From: Staphylococcus hsinchuensis
GTDB lineage: Bacteria > Bacillota > Bacilli > Staphylococcales > Staphylococcaceae
Length of the DNA stretch: 64,000 nucleotides
NCBI RefSeq assembly: GCF_038789205.1
Contig: NZ_CP128356.1
Location: 17,647-81,646, forward strand
Direction of reading: 5' to 3'
The first letter of the stretch is position 1. Each line of letters opens with the position of its first letter. Of this stretch, positions 9,050 through 18,031 are shown piece by piece. Under the pieces are notes generated by a model, which searched no databases, had not been told where the DNA came from, and saw only the letters and a program-made list of their open reading frames with translations. Position numbers and translations under genes: made by a program.

Positions 9050-10765
9050 TCATCGTAATCGTTGATTATATACAAAAGAAGAATATTTAGAATGTGTCTT
9101 TATTAATTTTTCATGGGTTCCAATTCCAGTTATCTTTCCTTTATCTAAGAATATTATTTGATCCGCTTTTTTAATCGTAGATAATCTATGAGCAATAATT
9201 ATAGTCGTTCTATTATACATTAACTTTTCTAAAGAGGACTGAATTTTTTTTTCACTTTCACTATCCAAACTAGAGGTTGCTTCATCTAAAAGTAAAATAT
9301 TAGGTTGTTTAATAAAGTTTCTAACAATATCAATTCGTTGTTTTTGTCCTCCAGATAATTTTTCCCCTCTTTCTCCCACTAAAGTATTATAACTTTCTTC
9401 AAACTCACTTATAAATTCGTGTGCATTAGCCATCTTAGAATAATATATTATATCATTTGTTTCCATATCTTTTTCATTACCATATAAAATATTATTAGTA
9501 ATGGTGCCATTCATCATTGGATTATTTTGTGTAACGTACCCAATATTCTTTCTCCAATTTTTAAGGTTGAATTCATCGATTCCTTTATCTCCATATAATA
9601 TTTCGCCACTTTGAACACTATAAAACCGTTCAATAAGATGAAAAATCGTAGATTTACCTGACCCAGATGGTCCTACTATTGCTGTTGTCGAATTATTGCG
9701 AGCAGTAAAGCTAACATTTTCTAAAACTGGAGATTGATTATATGCAAACGTAACATTATCAAAAATTAGATGCTTATTTTTTTCAAAACTCAGTCCATTA
9801 TCTTTTACATCTTCAGTTTTCTCTTTTAATATATCATGAATTCTACTACTAGCTCCTACCGCTTTTTTATAATCTGTTACTAGTGTAGATACATTTACTA
9901 ATGGCATACTCATTTGAAAAACATAAAATATCATAGTAACTAATGTCCCGGCACTTATACTGCCACTAGAGATTTTTAATCCTCCAAATCCTAAAATAAT
10001 TCCTACTGTTAGTAATAAAATTAAGCTAGATAAGGGTTGAATTACAGACGTAATCTTAGCTTGTTTTAAACCTAATTGAAAAATATGTAATAAGTTGGTG
10101 TGTGCATTTTTCAACTCTTCTTTTTCAGTACTAGAAACCTTCACTAATTTTATTTCAGTCAATACCCTACCAAGTAATCCAGTAAAATTAGCTATTTCAT
10201 TCTGAGTATTTATTGATATTTTTTGCATTGCTTTTCCTAATGGAATAACTACAAGTGCATATATAGGAAAAATAACTAAAGTAACTAATGTCATTTGCCA
10301 ATCTAAAATAAAAAGCATAACAAGAGAACCAATTATACTTATTAATGAAGGGAAAAAATTAGGAAGTTTATAAGATAGGAAAAAGTTTATAACTTTTGTA
10401 TCATCTGTTATTCTACTCATAATATTTCCACTTTCATTTTTATCGAAAAAACTTACCTTTAGATATATAATTTTTTTCCATATCAAACTTCTAATAGAAT
10501 ATATAACGATTTCTCCGACTTTATTAAGTATATATAAGCCAATCCCATTTAAAATAGCATTAAATACAAACAAGAAAATAAAGGCAAATATAAATTGAGT
10601 GCTAACATTTCCTTCTTTCAAATTATCTACAACATTTCCAGTAAAGACTGGTATTAACAAACCACTTAAACTTCCTAAAATAGATATAAATAAAGATATA
10701 CTAATTAATAATTTTGGCCATTTGATTTTGCTCAATAAATATACTAATTCATTATTAGATTTCAT
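9050..10765 (-). CDS. ABC exporter, fused membrane and ATPase domains, no C39 domain (candidate LanT)
   Basis: Half-transporter of 571 residues. An N-terminal six-helix export domain (about residues 15-305) precedes an ATPase with Walker A (GPSGSGKST), LSGGQKQRI and ILLLDEAT. It lacks the roughly 150-residue C39 peptidase domain of usual class II LanT proteins. It is therefore either a LanT that exports already-trimmed peptides, consistent with a cytoplasmic LanP, or a general multidrug exporter of the BmrA/LmrA type. It is the only exporter in the cluster. It is transcribed towards lanP from a start near the regulator genes. Confidence 0.85.
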   Translation of the reverse strand: MKSNNELVYLLSKIKWPKLLISISLFISILGSLSGLLIPVFTGNVVDNLKEGNVSTQFIFAFIFLFVFNAILNGIGLYILNKVGEIVIYSIRSLIWKKIIYLKVSFFDKNESGNIMSRITDDTKVINFFLSYKLPNFFPSLISIIGSLVMLFILDWQMTLVTLVIFPIYALVVIPLGKAMQKISINTQNEIANFTGLLGRVLTEIKLVKVSSTEKEELKNAHTNLLHIFQLGLKQAKITSVIQPLSSLILLLTVGIILGFGGLKISSGSISAGTLVTMIFYVFQMSMPLVNVSTLVTDYKKAVGASSRIHDILKEKTEDVKDNGLSFEKNKHLIFDNVTFAYNQSPVLENVSFTARNNSTTAIVGPSGSGKSTIFHLIERFYSVQSGEILYGDKGIDEFNLKNWRKNIGYVTQNNPMMNGTITNNILYGNEKDMETNDIIYYSKMANAHEFISEFEESYNTLVGERGEKLSGGQKQRIDIVRNFIKQPNILLLDEATSSLDSESEKKIQSSLEKLMYNRTTIIIAHRLSTIKKADQIIFLDKGKITGIGTHEKLIKTHSKYSSFVYNQRLR

Positions 10766-10896
10766 CTTATTAACCTCAAATCTCTTTATAATATTAACAA
10801 ATGACTTTAGTTATATTTTACTATTATGTTAAAATTTCATCAAATTCATCACTTTTTAATTTTTTTTTATTAAAATAAGTTAGTAAGGAGGATTTT

Positions 10897-11082
10897 ATGA
10901 TTGCTTCACTATTTATTTTAATTGCTATGTTTTTTTTACTTTTATCAATTATTGCTTTTATGTTTGAAGTATTAAATCATTATATAGAAAAGAATAAGAA
11001 AATTAAATGGAAAAAATCTTTAGTATATTTTATTATATATGCATTTTTTCTTGTGATAGGACTAATTATTTTCAATGCATAG
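10897..11082 (+). CDS. Small two-helix membrane protein, possible immunity peptide
   Basis: A 61-residue protein with two hydrophobic segments (about residues 1-26 and 42-59) separated by a basic stretch (EKNKKIKWKK). A clear AAGGAGG ribosome site precedes the ATG. It sits directly upstream of the two-component genes and probably shares their mRNA. Size and topology resemble LanI/LanH-type accessory immunity proteins, but I recognise no family. Confidence 0.7.
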   Translation: MIASLFILIAMFFLLLSIIAFMFEVLNHYIEKNKKIKWKKSLVYFIIYAFFLVIGLIIFNA

Positions 11083-11094
11083 GATGTGAGATGT

Positions 11095-11760
11095 ATGCTT
11101 TACAAGCATATTTTAGTAGTCGAAGATGATAAAGATATTGCTAAAAATATTGCTAACATTTTAAAACAAGAGGGGTTTGTAGTTACCATAAAAATTGATG
11201 GAAAAGATTTAGATGAAGATATTTTAATATACGATTTAATACTCATGGACATTATGCTCCCTTATCAAGATGGGATAACACTTTCAAATAAAATTAAAAA
11301 GCTACATAATGTTCCAATTTTATTTTTAACAGCACGTCACGATATAGATACAAAACTATCTAGCCTTGAACTAGGAGAGGATTATTTATCTAAGCCTTTT
11401 GATCCATTAGAACTAATAGCTCGAATAAATAATATAATAAAAACTCACTATGGACCTCCTAGTTATAAAATTTCTCATTTGACTATAAATTCTCAAGAAA
11501 AAAGAATATTTATTGAGAATACAGAAATAACTTTAACCAAAAAAGAAAATGACCTTTTCTTTTATTTTTTTGAAAATAAAAATCGCAACTTACAAAAAGA
11601 ACAAATAATTAATTACCTATGGCCATGGGGAGAAGCCACAGATGGTATTTTAACAGTTTATATAAAAAGGTTACGAGAGAAACTAAAAGATTACGATGCT
11701 AAAATTATAACTAATGTCTATGGTATTGGATATAGACTGAATACTTTAGAAAATGAGTGA
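11095..11760 (+). CDS. lanR: OmpR-family response regulator
   Basis: Receiver domain with acidic pocket (VVEDDKD), phospho-acceptor Asp in LILMDIMLP and conserved Lys in LSKPFDPLE. A C-terminal winged-helix DNA-binding domain ends in TNVYGIGYRL. The ATG at 11095 is chosen; a GTG at 11086 would add three residues. It overlaps the histidine kinase gene by a few bases and is placed to control the lantibiotic locus. Confidence 0.93.
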   Translation: MLYKHILVVEDDKDIAKNIANILKQEGFVVTIKIDGKDLDEDILIYDLILMDIMLPYQDGITLSNKIKKLHNVPILFLTARHDIDTKLSSLELGEDYLSKPFDPLELIARINNIIKTHYGPPSYKISHLTINSQEKRIFIENTEITLTKKENDLFFYFFENKNRNLQKEQIINYLWPWGEATDGILTVYIKRLREKLKDYDAKIITNVYGIGYRLNTLENE

Positions 11761-11765
11761 TAAAA

Positions 11766-12767
11766 ATGACATTAAAAACCAAGTATATTATATTTGCTAT
11801 TATTTCTACTATCTTCGCTCCCCTATTTTTTATATTAATTAATAATATTTCTTTTTTTATTTATAAAAAAATATTTTCAGAAAATATTAACAATTTTGAA
11901 AATAAAATAATTATTTTTGATAATTATTTTCTTTTGTTATTAATGATTATTGTAACAATTTTATATGGAGCTAACTTCATAAAAAAGATTAGTATCAATA
12001 TAATAAATATTAAAAACACTGTACAAACATTGACTTACAAAGATAATTTACCACACCATTTAAAAACAAATAACGGAATAAGTAGTGAATTTAATGCATT
12101 AGCCTTATCTATTAATAATTTGATAGATAGGCTACGGTATAAAGAACTGACTTTAAAAAAATATAATAGTCAACAAGAAAATTATTTAAAACAACTTTCT
12201 CACGATATAAACACACCATTAACTTCTCTTAAACTTGAAATATTCCAAATTTCAAAAGAATATAGCATTAATGAAAAAAATGTAAATGATTTATATAAAA
12301 AAATTGATTATATTAGTACTTTAACCTCACAAATAAAACCGGAACAAATAAATAAAATTAATGATTTCTATGTATTCAAACAAAAAATTAATATTGTTCC
12401 ACTTGTTGAAAATACTATTCAAAAATGGCAGTATTTGTTTTCTAAAAAAAACATTAAAATAAATATAAATATTTTACACAATGAAGTTTTTTGGATCGGT
12501 GAGGAGTTATGGTTTGAACGCCTTTTTGATAATATAATTTCTAATATATATCACCACTCCAAAACACCATCAGTAAACATATACCTGTCACAACAGATTA
12601 TAATTGAGGAGTTCGGTATCGGATACAATGTCAATGAACTTACAAAAAAAGGATCCGGTTTATCAATAATATCTGAAATTAGCCAATTGTTTTCTATTAA
12701 AACTGACATCAATTCTAACTCAAACGGAACTATTTATAAATTGATTCAACAGAATAACAATTTTTAG
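11766..12767 (+). CDS. lanK: Sensor histidine kinase
   Basis: About 333 residues. Two N-terminal membrane helices enclose a short extracellular loop, then come an H-box (LSHDINTPLTSL), an N-box (FDNIISNIYHHS) and a G-box region (GIGYN, KGSGLSI). The first G-box Asp is not obvious, so the ATP site looks slightly degenerate. The short sensor loop resembles intramembrane-sensing kinases linked to antimicrobial peptides. It is translationally coupled to the response regulator. A GTG at 11757 is an alternative start. Confidence 0.9.
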   Translation: MTLKTKYIIFAIISTIFAPLFFILINNISFFIYKKIFSENINNFENKIIIFDNYFLLLLMIIVTILYGANFIKKISINIINIKNTVQTLTYKDNLPHHLKTNNGISSEFNALALSINNLIDRLRYKELTLKKYNSQQENYLKQLSHDINTPLTSLKLEIFQISKEYSINEKNVNDLYKKIDYISTLTSQIKPEQINKINDFYVFKQKINIVPLVENTIQKWQYLFSKKNIKININILHNEVFWIGEELWFERLFDNIISNIYHHSKTPSVNIYLSQQIIIEEFGIGYNVNELTKKGSGLSIISEISQLFSIKTDINSNSNGTIYKLIQQNNNF

Positions 12768-12842
12768 ACTTACTTTTTTGTTTATGAATCATTTTTACTA
12801 TAAAATAAAAGTAACATTTAAAAATAGAAAGAAGGTAAAATT

Positions 12843-13667
12843 TTGAATAATTTATTAAAACATTTATACTCTCCTTCTCCTTTTGAGAATAGTAAAAATA
12901 ATATTTGGACAGATTCATCATTTTCCTCATTTGTATTTAATTCTTATTTCAAGACGGAAATTTATGGGGGAAGTAAGGGGCATGATTTTGTTCGTAAGGT
13001 ATCACTATTTATTAGCAATAAATTTCCTTCTAGTCACTATAAAAATCTTTTAGATTTAGGATGCGGTCCAGGTTTATATGCTGTGGCTCTTTCATCCCAA
13101 GGATATAATGTTACAGGAATTGATTATTCAACAAGTGCTATACAATATGCTATTAAAAATTCTAAAAATAGGTATGTACAATATTATCAAGATGATATCC
13201 TATCTTTCCAATTAAATCGTACATTTAATATTTGTACTATAATTTATCAAACTTATTCTACTTTTTCCTACGAAAATCGTCGTAAACTACTTAAAAATAT
13301 TTACAAACACTTAGATGACAATGGTCTTTTAATCTTTGATGTCCCTAGTATTCACTATTACAATCAACTTTCACCTATAAATATTTGGGAATATCGCTCT
13401 CATGATAATCCTATAACTTCATCAGAACATCTTGCGCTTTATTCTTTAGAAAAATATTCTGATAATATTATATTAAATAAATCTATTTATATTTTCAAAG
13501 ATAATACGATTAAAAAATTTTATGATTGGATGAAATGCTTTGATAAGAATACTATTTCAAAAGAAATAAGTGACTTATTTCAAATCGAACATTATTTTTC
13601 TGATATTGATGGTACACCCCTTTCAAATGATAGTAATAATTTAACTATAATTGGTAGAAAACTTTAA
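12843..13667 (+). CDS. Class I SAM-dependent methyltransferase
   Basis: A 274-residue protein with a Rossmann motif I (LLDLGCGPGLYAVAL), the acidic ribose-binding residue in VTGIDYS, and a later FNICTIIYQTYSTF segment typical of motif IV regions. It starts with TTG after GAAGG. The substrate is unknown. It follows the kinase gene by 75 bp and is the last gene before IS431, so it may belong to the lantibiotic locus as a tailoring or resistance enzyme, or be a passenger. Confidence 0.8.
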   Translation: MNNLLKHLYSPSPFENSKNNIWTDSSFSSFVFNSYFKTEIYGGSKGHDFVRKVSLFISNKFPSSHYKNLLDLGCGPGLYAVALSSQGYNVTGIDYSTSAIQYAIKNSKNRYVQYYQDDILSFQLNRTFNICTIIYQTYSTFSYENRRKLLKNIYKHLDDNGLLIFDVPSIHYYNQLSPINIWEYRSHDNPITSSEHLALYSLEKYSDNIILNKSIYIFKDNTIKKFYDWMKCFDKNTISKEISDLFQIEHYFSDIDGTPLSNDSNNLTIIGRKL

Positions 13668-13706
13668 TATTTTACAAATTATTCTTCTTATAATAATGCC
13701 TATAAA

Positions 13707-14496
13707 GGTTCTGTTGCAAAGTAAAAAAATATAGTTAACCACTAATTTATCATGTCAGTGTTCGCTTAACTTGCTAGCATGATGCTAATTTCGTGGCATG
13801 GCGAAAATCCGTAGATCTGAAGAGACCTGCGGTTCTTTTTATATAGAGCGTAAATACATTCAATACCTTTTAAAGTATTCTTTGCTGTATTGATACTTTG
13901 ATACCTTGTCTTTCTTACTTTAATATGACGGTGATCTTGCTCAATGAGGTTATTCAGATATTTCGATGTACAATGACAGTCAGGTTTAAGTTTAAAAGCT
14001 TTAATTACTTTAGCCATTGCTACCTTCGTTGAAGGTGCCTGATCTGTAATTACCTTTTGAGGTTTACCAAATTGTTTAATGAGACGTTTGATAAACGCAT
14101 ATGCTGAATGATTATCTCGTTGCTTACGCAACCAAATATCTAATGTATGTCCCTCTGCATCAATGGCACGATATAAATAGCTCCATTTTCCTTTTATTTT
14201 GATGTACGTCTCATCAATACGCCATTTGTAATAAGCTTTTTTATGCTTTTTCTTCCAAATTTGATATAAAAGTGGGGCATATTCTTGAACCCAACGGTAG
14301 ACCGTTGAATGATGAACGTTTACACCACGTTCCCTTAATATTTCAGATATATCACGATAACTCAATGCATATCTCAGATAGTAGCCAACGGCTACAGTGA
14401 TAACATCCTTGTTAAATTGTTTATATCTGAAATAGTTCATACAGAAGACTCCTTTTTGTTAAAATTATACTATAAATTCAACTTTGCAACAGAACC
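13707..14496 (-). mobile_element. IS431: IS431/IS257 copy 1
   Basis: 790-bp IS6-family element bounded by terminal inverted repeats beginning GGTTCTGTTGCAAAG. The flanking 8-mers (CCTATAAA, ATTTATTT) do not match. Its inner end cuts what looks like the start of a cytochrome P450 gene. Confidence 0.97.
13766..14440 (-). CDS. tnp: IS431 transposase (copy 1)
   Basis: IS6-family DDE transposase, 224 residues, full length. It has an N-terminal helix-turn-helix (YRDISEILRERGV), then catalytic Asp in WRIDETYIK, Asp in VITDQAPS and Glu in NLIEQDHRH. The protein is identical to that of copy 2. Confidence 0.97.
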   Translation of the reverse strand: MNYFRYKQFNKDVITVAVGYYLRYALSYRDISEILRERGVNVHHSTVYRWVQEYAPLLYQIWKKKHKKAYYKWRIDETYIKIKGKWSYLYRAIDAEGHTLDIWLRKQRDNHSAYAFIKRLIKQFGKPQKVITDQAPSTKVAMAKVIKAFKLKPDCHCTSKYLNNLIEQDHRHIKVRKTRYQSINTAKNTLKGIECIYALYKKNRRSLQIYGFSPCHEISIMLAS

Positions 14497-14535
14497 ATTT
14501 ATTTCATACTCTTTATCAAAAATACTTTTAGACAC
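14497..14535 (-). pseudogene. Possible 5' stub of a cypX-like P450 gene cut by IS431
   Basis: A GTG overlaps the yvmC-like stop codon and opens 13 codons (VSKSIFDKEYEIN) running straight into the IS431 end. In Bacillus, yvmC is followed in one operon by cypX, so this is where the P450 would begin. Identity rests on position and the coupled start only; 13 codons are too few for homology. Confidence 0.4.
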
Positions 14536-15232
14536 TTTTAACATAATTATCCCCTTTTTCCGTTAATATAATATAGCCCTGTTTTTCATTCATTTTTAAA
14601 TTGAACTGATCATTTATAATATTAGTACCTAATTCCCATGGTGCATGATAAGCCATTAAAGTTTCTTGTGTATTAATTATGGGATTAGCATTTAAAAAGA
14701 ATGGTAATTCTGCTAAAACATATTGTGCTGCATACTCTAAAGTTTCATCAGTGATTTCTATGGATGTATTAACATTTTTTCCTTTGCTTTGTAATGCTTG
14801 AAGTGACATTTTTAAACAACTGTTTTTAAAATTAGAATCTGTATTGAACTGATCTACAATAGTCTTATATATATCAATATAAGAAATATTATTTTTAAAA
14901 TCAGAAAACCTATGAATTCTATTAGTTATGGTTTTATTACACTTTATAATTTCATCTTCACAAAATCTGATTTGCCGTTTAATTTCTTTTCGTACTTTTT
15001 GATTAGCTTTAGAAGATGAATATCCTAAGCATTCTAAAAGATTTTTAGATTCTTCTCCTGCCAATAAAATAGAGAAATCATCAAAATTTGAATTAGCCCA
15101 TTGAATAATCTTTCTTATGTAGGATTCGTTATACTTACTTGTAAAAGGGCTAATTCCTAAAATGACATGTTTTTTTCTTTGATAGATTTGTTTACAGTTT
15201 TTTGTTAAAAAGTCTACTTTAAAGTCTTGCAC
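14528..15232 (-). CDS. yvmC: Cyclodipeptide synthase (YvmC-like)
   Basis: tRNA-dependent cyclodipeptide synthase that joins two aminoacyl-tRNA amino acids into a diketopiperazine. The family signature HVILGISPFTSKY carries the nucleophilic Ser. Also visible are LLAGEESKNLLECLGY, KVRKEIKRQIRF and the late ETLEYAAQYVLAELPFFLNA with AYHAPWELG, all aligning by eye with Bacillus YvmC, which makes cyclo(Leu-Leu). The GTG at 15232 follows GGGGAGGG and gives 234 residues; an upstream GTG at 15247 lies inside that ribosome site. A homologue is known from an S. haemolyticus plasmid. Confidence 0.92.
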   Translation of the reverse strand: MQDFKVDFLTKNCKQIYQRKKHVILGISPFTSKYNESYIRKIIQWANSNFDDFSILLAGEESKNLLECLGYSSSKANQKVRKEIKRQIRFCEDEIIKCNKTITNRIHRFSDFKNNISYIDIYKTIVDQFNTDSNFKNSCLKMSLQALQSKGKNVNTSIEITDETLEYAAQYVLAELPFFLNANPIINTQETLMAYHAPWELGTNIINDQFNLKMNEKQGYIILTEKGDNYVKSV

Positions 15233-15249
15233 GTTATCCCTCCCCACAT

Positions 15250-15284
15250 ATTGTTAACCTATTAATATTTACCTGGTTAACAAT
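15250..15284. promoter_or_regulatory. MarR operator candidate upstream of yvmC
   Basis: ATTGTTAACC and GGTTAACAAT form a 10-bp inverted repeat spaced by 15 bp over the yvmC start region. The half-site is the same as in the second operator 100 bp away. Confidence 0.65.
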
Positions 15285-15323
15285 TTATAGAATATCAGAA
15301 TTATATAGTGTAAGCAATTGCAT

Positions 15324-15373
15324 TTGACAAAAAAAGGGAGATAAGTAATAATATTGTTAACCGGTTAACAATA
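15324..15373 (+). promoter_or_regulatory. yvmB promoter with 22-bp palindromic operator
   Basis: TTGACA at 15324 is followed after about 17 nt by an AATAAT-like -10. Overlapping its downstream edge is a perfect 22-bp palindrome at 15352-15373 (half-site TATTGTTAACC). Binding by the MarR protein encoded next would repress its own operon, and via the other site, yvmC. Confidence 0.7.
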
Positions 15374-15388
15374 AAGGAGAGAGAAAAG

Positions 15389-15856
15389 ATGAATATGCAA
15401 AAAAAAGTCATATTAATGTTACAACAATTCATTATAGAAAGAGAAAATGCCGATAAAAGAAGACAATATAGAAAAGAAAATGAGGATATGGATTTATCTT
15501 TAACTCAATTTCATATCATAGAGATCATTGATAAACATGAAAAAGTTAATAACAAGTTTCTTGCCGAAGAACTAAACGTATCCAAGCCAGCAGTCACAAA
15601 ATCTATTAAGAAACTTTTATCTAAAGAATTAGTAGTTGAACTGAATAATGAGTCAAATAAAAGAGAAGTTTATTATAATTTAACTAAAAGAGGAGAAAAA
15701 CTTTCTTTTATACATGATGATTTACATAAAAAAGCAGTAAAAAAATATGAAGAAGTATTGAAAGTATTTGATGAAAAAGAAATGGAAACTATTATTGAAT
15801 TTCTAAAAAGAAGCGTTGATGAGTTAAAAAAAGAAGAAGTTGATTCAAATGATTGA
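15389..15856 (+). CDS. yvmB: MarR-family regulator (YvmB-like)
   Basis: 155-residue winged-helix MarR protein. The recognition region is KFLAEELNVSKPAVTKSIKKLLSK, followed by a wing with a KREVYYNLTKRGE motif. It is divergent from the cyclodipeptide synthase and in line with the MFS gene, the same arrangement as yvmB-yvmA opposite yvmC-cypX in Bacillus. It probably represses both transcripts through the two TTGTTAACC operators. AAAGGAGAG precedes the ATG. Confidence 0.9.
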   Translation: MNMQKKVILMLQQFIIERENADKRRQYRKENEDMDLSLTQFHIIEIIDKHEKVNNKFLAEELNVSKPAVTKSIKKLLSKELVVELNNESNKREVYYNLTKRGEKLSFIHDDLHKKAVKKYEEVLKVFDEKEMETIIEFLKRSVDELKKEEVDSND

Positions 15857-17020
15857 GGTGAAAAGTAACATAAGATTATATGTTTTAGGATTTTTAGCAT
15901 TTTTTGCTTCATTAATTCAAAATATATATACACCTATCATTCCAAGATTACATGAAGACTTTCATGTATCGTTATTTTGGATAAATGTAACTGTAGGCGG
16001 TTTTATATTTATAGTTGCTATAATGCAGATAGTTTTAGGAAAAAGTATAGATTCTAGAGATTCAAAAAAAGTACTTTTAACAGGCTTAGGAATTGTTATC
16101 ATATCTAGCTTAATGTGTGCTATAACGAATAATTTTGTTTTGTTTGCGACGGCTAGATTATTTCAAGCTATTGGTTGTGGAATCATTCCACTTGTAACTT
16201 TAACTCTATTAGCTAAATTAAGTGAAGGTGATAGCAGAGCATCTGCGATGGCAAATTACCAGATATTTTTATCGTGTGCACCAGCAATAGCGCCCATTTT
16301 GGGTAGTAGTATAGGTGCCAAATGGGATTATATAGGTATCTTTAGTTTTTTATTTATTATATCCATCTTATTATTTCTTATTATTACTTTTACTAAGATT
16401 CCAAATGTTGAAAAAGGTGTAGGGAAATTAACAGAAAAGGTGAATGAAAAATACTTATCAGATAAAGTTTTTATTACTTTAGTGGTATTAGGATTTTTAG
16501 CATTTTTTACTTATTTTTCTATATTAGTTTATCTACCTACATTACTAAATCATGTATATAATATAAGTGAAGGCATATCTGGTATATTATTTTTACCGAT
16601 TACTGTTAGTGTCATATTAGGTAGTATGTTCTATAAAAAAATAGCCAAAAAATATAACAGCTTAATGATACTTAGATGTACTATAATTATCTTTTCTATA
16701 TTCACCTTATTATTTGGAATATTTAACTCTGTAAATTTAATAATCTTATCTTTTATTATTTTTGTGCTAGGTTTTTTGTTGGTGTTGTTCCTGCGTTGCT
16801 ATCGACGTTAATATCTCAAAGATTTGAAAATATAAAGGGTAAGGTTTTAGGGATTTTTAATTTTGTAAGGTATATAGGTATGACAATAGGAGCAATATTG
16901 ATTGGATTAGTATCTCAATTATTTATACCATATTATTTTGGAATAGTTTCTATAATTCTAATAATAATATTTATCTATATCAAAGCAAAAACATTTGAAA
17001 ATATGTTTAATAAAGAGTGA
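15849..17020 (+). pseudogene. yvmA: MFS exporter (YvmA-like), frameshifted
   Basis: A 12-helix-type MFS transporter split into two frames near 16775-16800. The first part has about 300 residues of good MFS sequence (for example FLAFFASLIQNIYTPIIPRL) and then diverges to a premature stop at 16811. The second part resumes as VGVVPALLSTLISQRFENIKG to 17020. Adding one T in the run of six T before GTTGGTG restores one frame (GFFVGVVPALLST), so one base is missing. It overlaps the MarR gene by 8 bp (ATG at 15849). In Bacillus YvmA exports pulcherriminic acid. A homopolymer sequencing error is the main alternative to a real mutation. Confidence 0.85.
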
Positions 17021-17092
17021 ATTCTATATTGAATAGCAGTAAATATGAATAAGCTATACATTTCAACTACCCATAAGGCATGTTATGGCAAC

Positions 17093-17126
17093 GAAAGAGG
17101 GAACTCATTTTTGAGTCCCCTCTTTC
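17093..17126 (+). terminator. Terminator after yvmA
   Basis: GAAAGAGGG / CCCTCTTTC stem with inner ACTCA/TGAGT pairing, then a T-rich tail. Confidence 0.8.
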
Positions 17127-17215
17127 TATTTATTTTAATTAATATTAAGTATTATTTTTTTCTGATGGAAATGATTGTCCCAATAATGCTAAATTCCCAA
17201 TTATAAAATATATAA

Positions 17216-18005
17216 GGTTCTGTTGCAAAGTTGAATTTATAGTATAATTTTAACAAAAAGGAGTCTTCTGTATGAACTATTTCAGATATAAACAATTTAA
17301 CAAAGATGTTATCACTGTAGCCGTTGGCTACTATCTAAGATATGCATTGAGTTATCGTGATATATCTGAAATATTAAGGGAACGTGGTGTAAACGTTCAT
17401 CATTCAACGGTCTACCGTTGGGTTCAAGAATATGCCCCACTTTTATATCAAATTTGGAAGAAAAAGCATAAAAAAGCTTATTACAAATGGCGTATTGATG
17501 AGACGTACATCAAAATAAAAGGAAAATGGAGCTATTTATATCGTGCCATTGATGCAGAGGGACATACATTAGATATTTGGTTGCGTAAGCAACGAGATAA
17601 TCATTCAGCATATGCGTTTATCAAACGTCTCATTAAACAATTTGGTAAACCTCAAAAGGTAATTACAGATCAGGCACCTTCAACGAAGGTAGCAATGGCT
17701 AAAGTAATTAAAGCTTTTAAACTTAAACCTGACTGTCATTGTACATCGAAATATCTGAATAACCTCATTGAGCAAGATCACCGTCATATTAAAGTAAGAA
17801 AGACAAGGTATCAAAGTATCAATACAGCAAAGAATACTTTAAAAGGTATTGAATGTATTTACGCTCTATATAAAAAGAACCGCAGGTCTCTTCAGATCTA
17901 CGGATTTTCGCCATGCCACGAAATTAGCATCATGCTAGCAAGTTAAGCGAACACTGACATGATAAATTAGTGGTTAACTATATTTTTTTACTTTGCAACA
18001 GAACC
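17216..18005 (+). mobile_element. IS431: IS431/IS257 copy 2
   Basis: 790-bp copy inverted relative to copy 1, so the CDPS island looks like a composite transposon. Flanking 8-mers (ATATATAA, TGTAATAA) match neither each other nor copy 1. Confidence 0.97.
17272..17946 (+). CDS. tnp: IS431 transposase (copy 2)
   Basis: Intact 224-residue transposase, same sequence as copy 1 (APLLYQIWKK variant). Confidence 0.97.
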   Translation: MNYFRYKQFNKDVITVAVGYYLRYALSYRDISEILRERGVNVHHSTVYRWVQEYAPLLYQIWKKKHKKAYYKWRIDETYIKIKGKWSYLYRAIDAEGHTLDIWLRKQRDNHSAYAFIKRLIKQFGKPQKVITDQAPSTKVAMAKVIKAFKLKPDCHCTSKYLNNLIEQDHRHIKVRKTRYQSINTAKNTLKGIECIYALYKKNRRSLQIYGFSPCHEISIMLAS

Positions 18006-18031
18006 TGTAATAAACACATTCAAAACAGTTG

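Noticed and set aside
13707..18005. A true composite transposon carrying the CDPS island
   Set aside because: Inverted IS431 copies bracket it, but the outer 8-mers (CCTATAAA and TGTAATAA) do not match, so it cannot be claimed as one transposition event.
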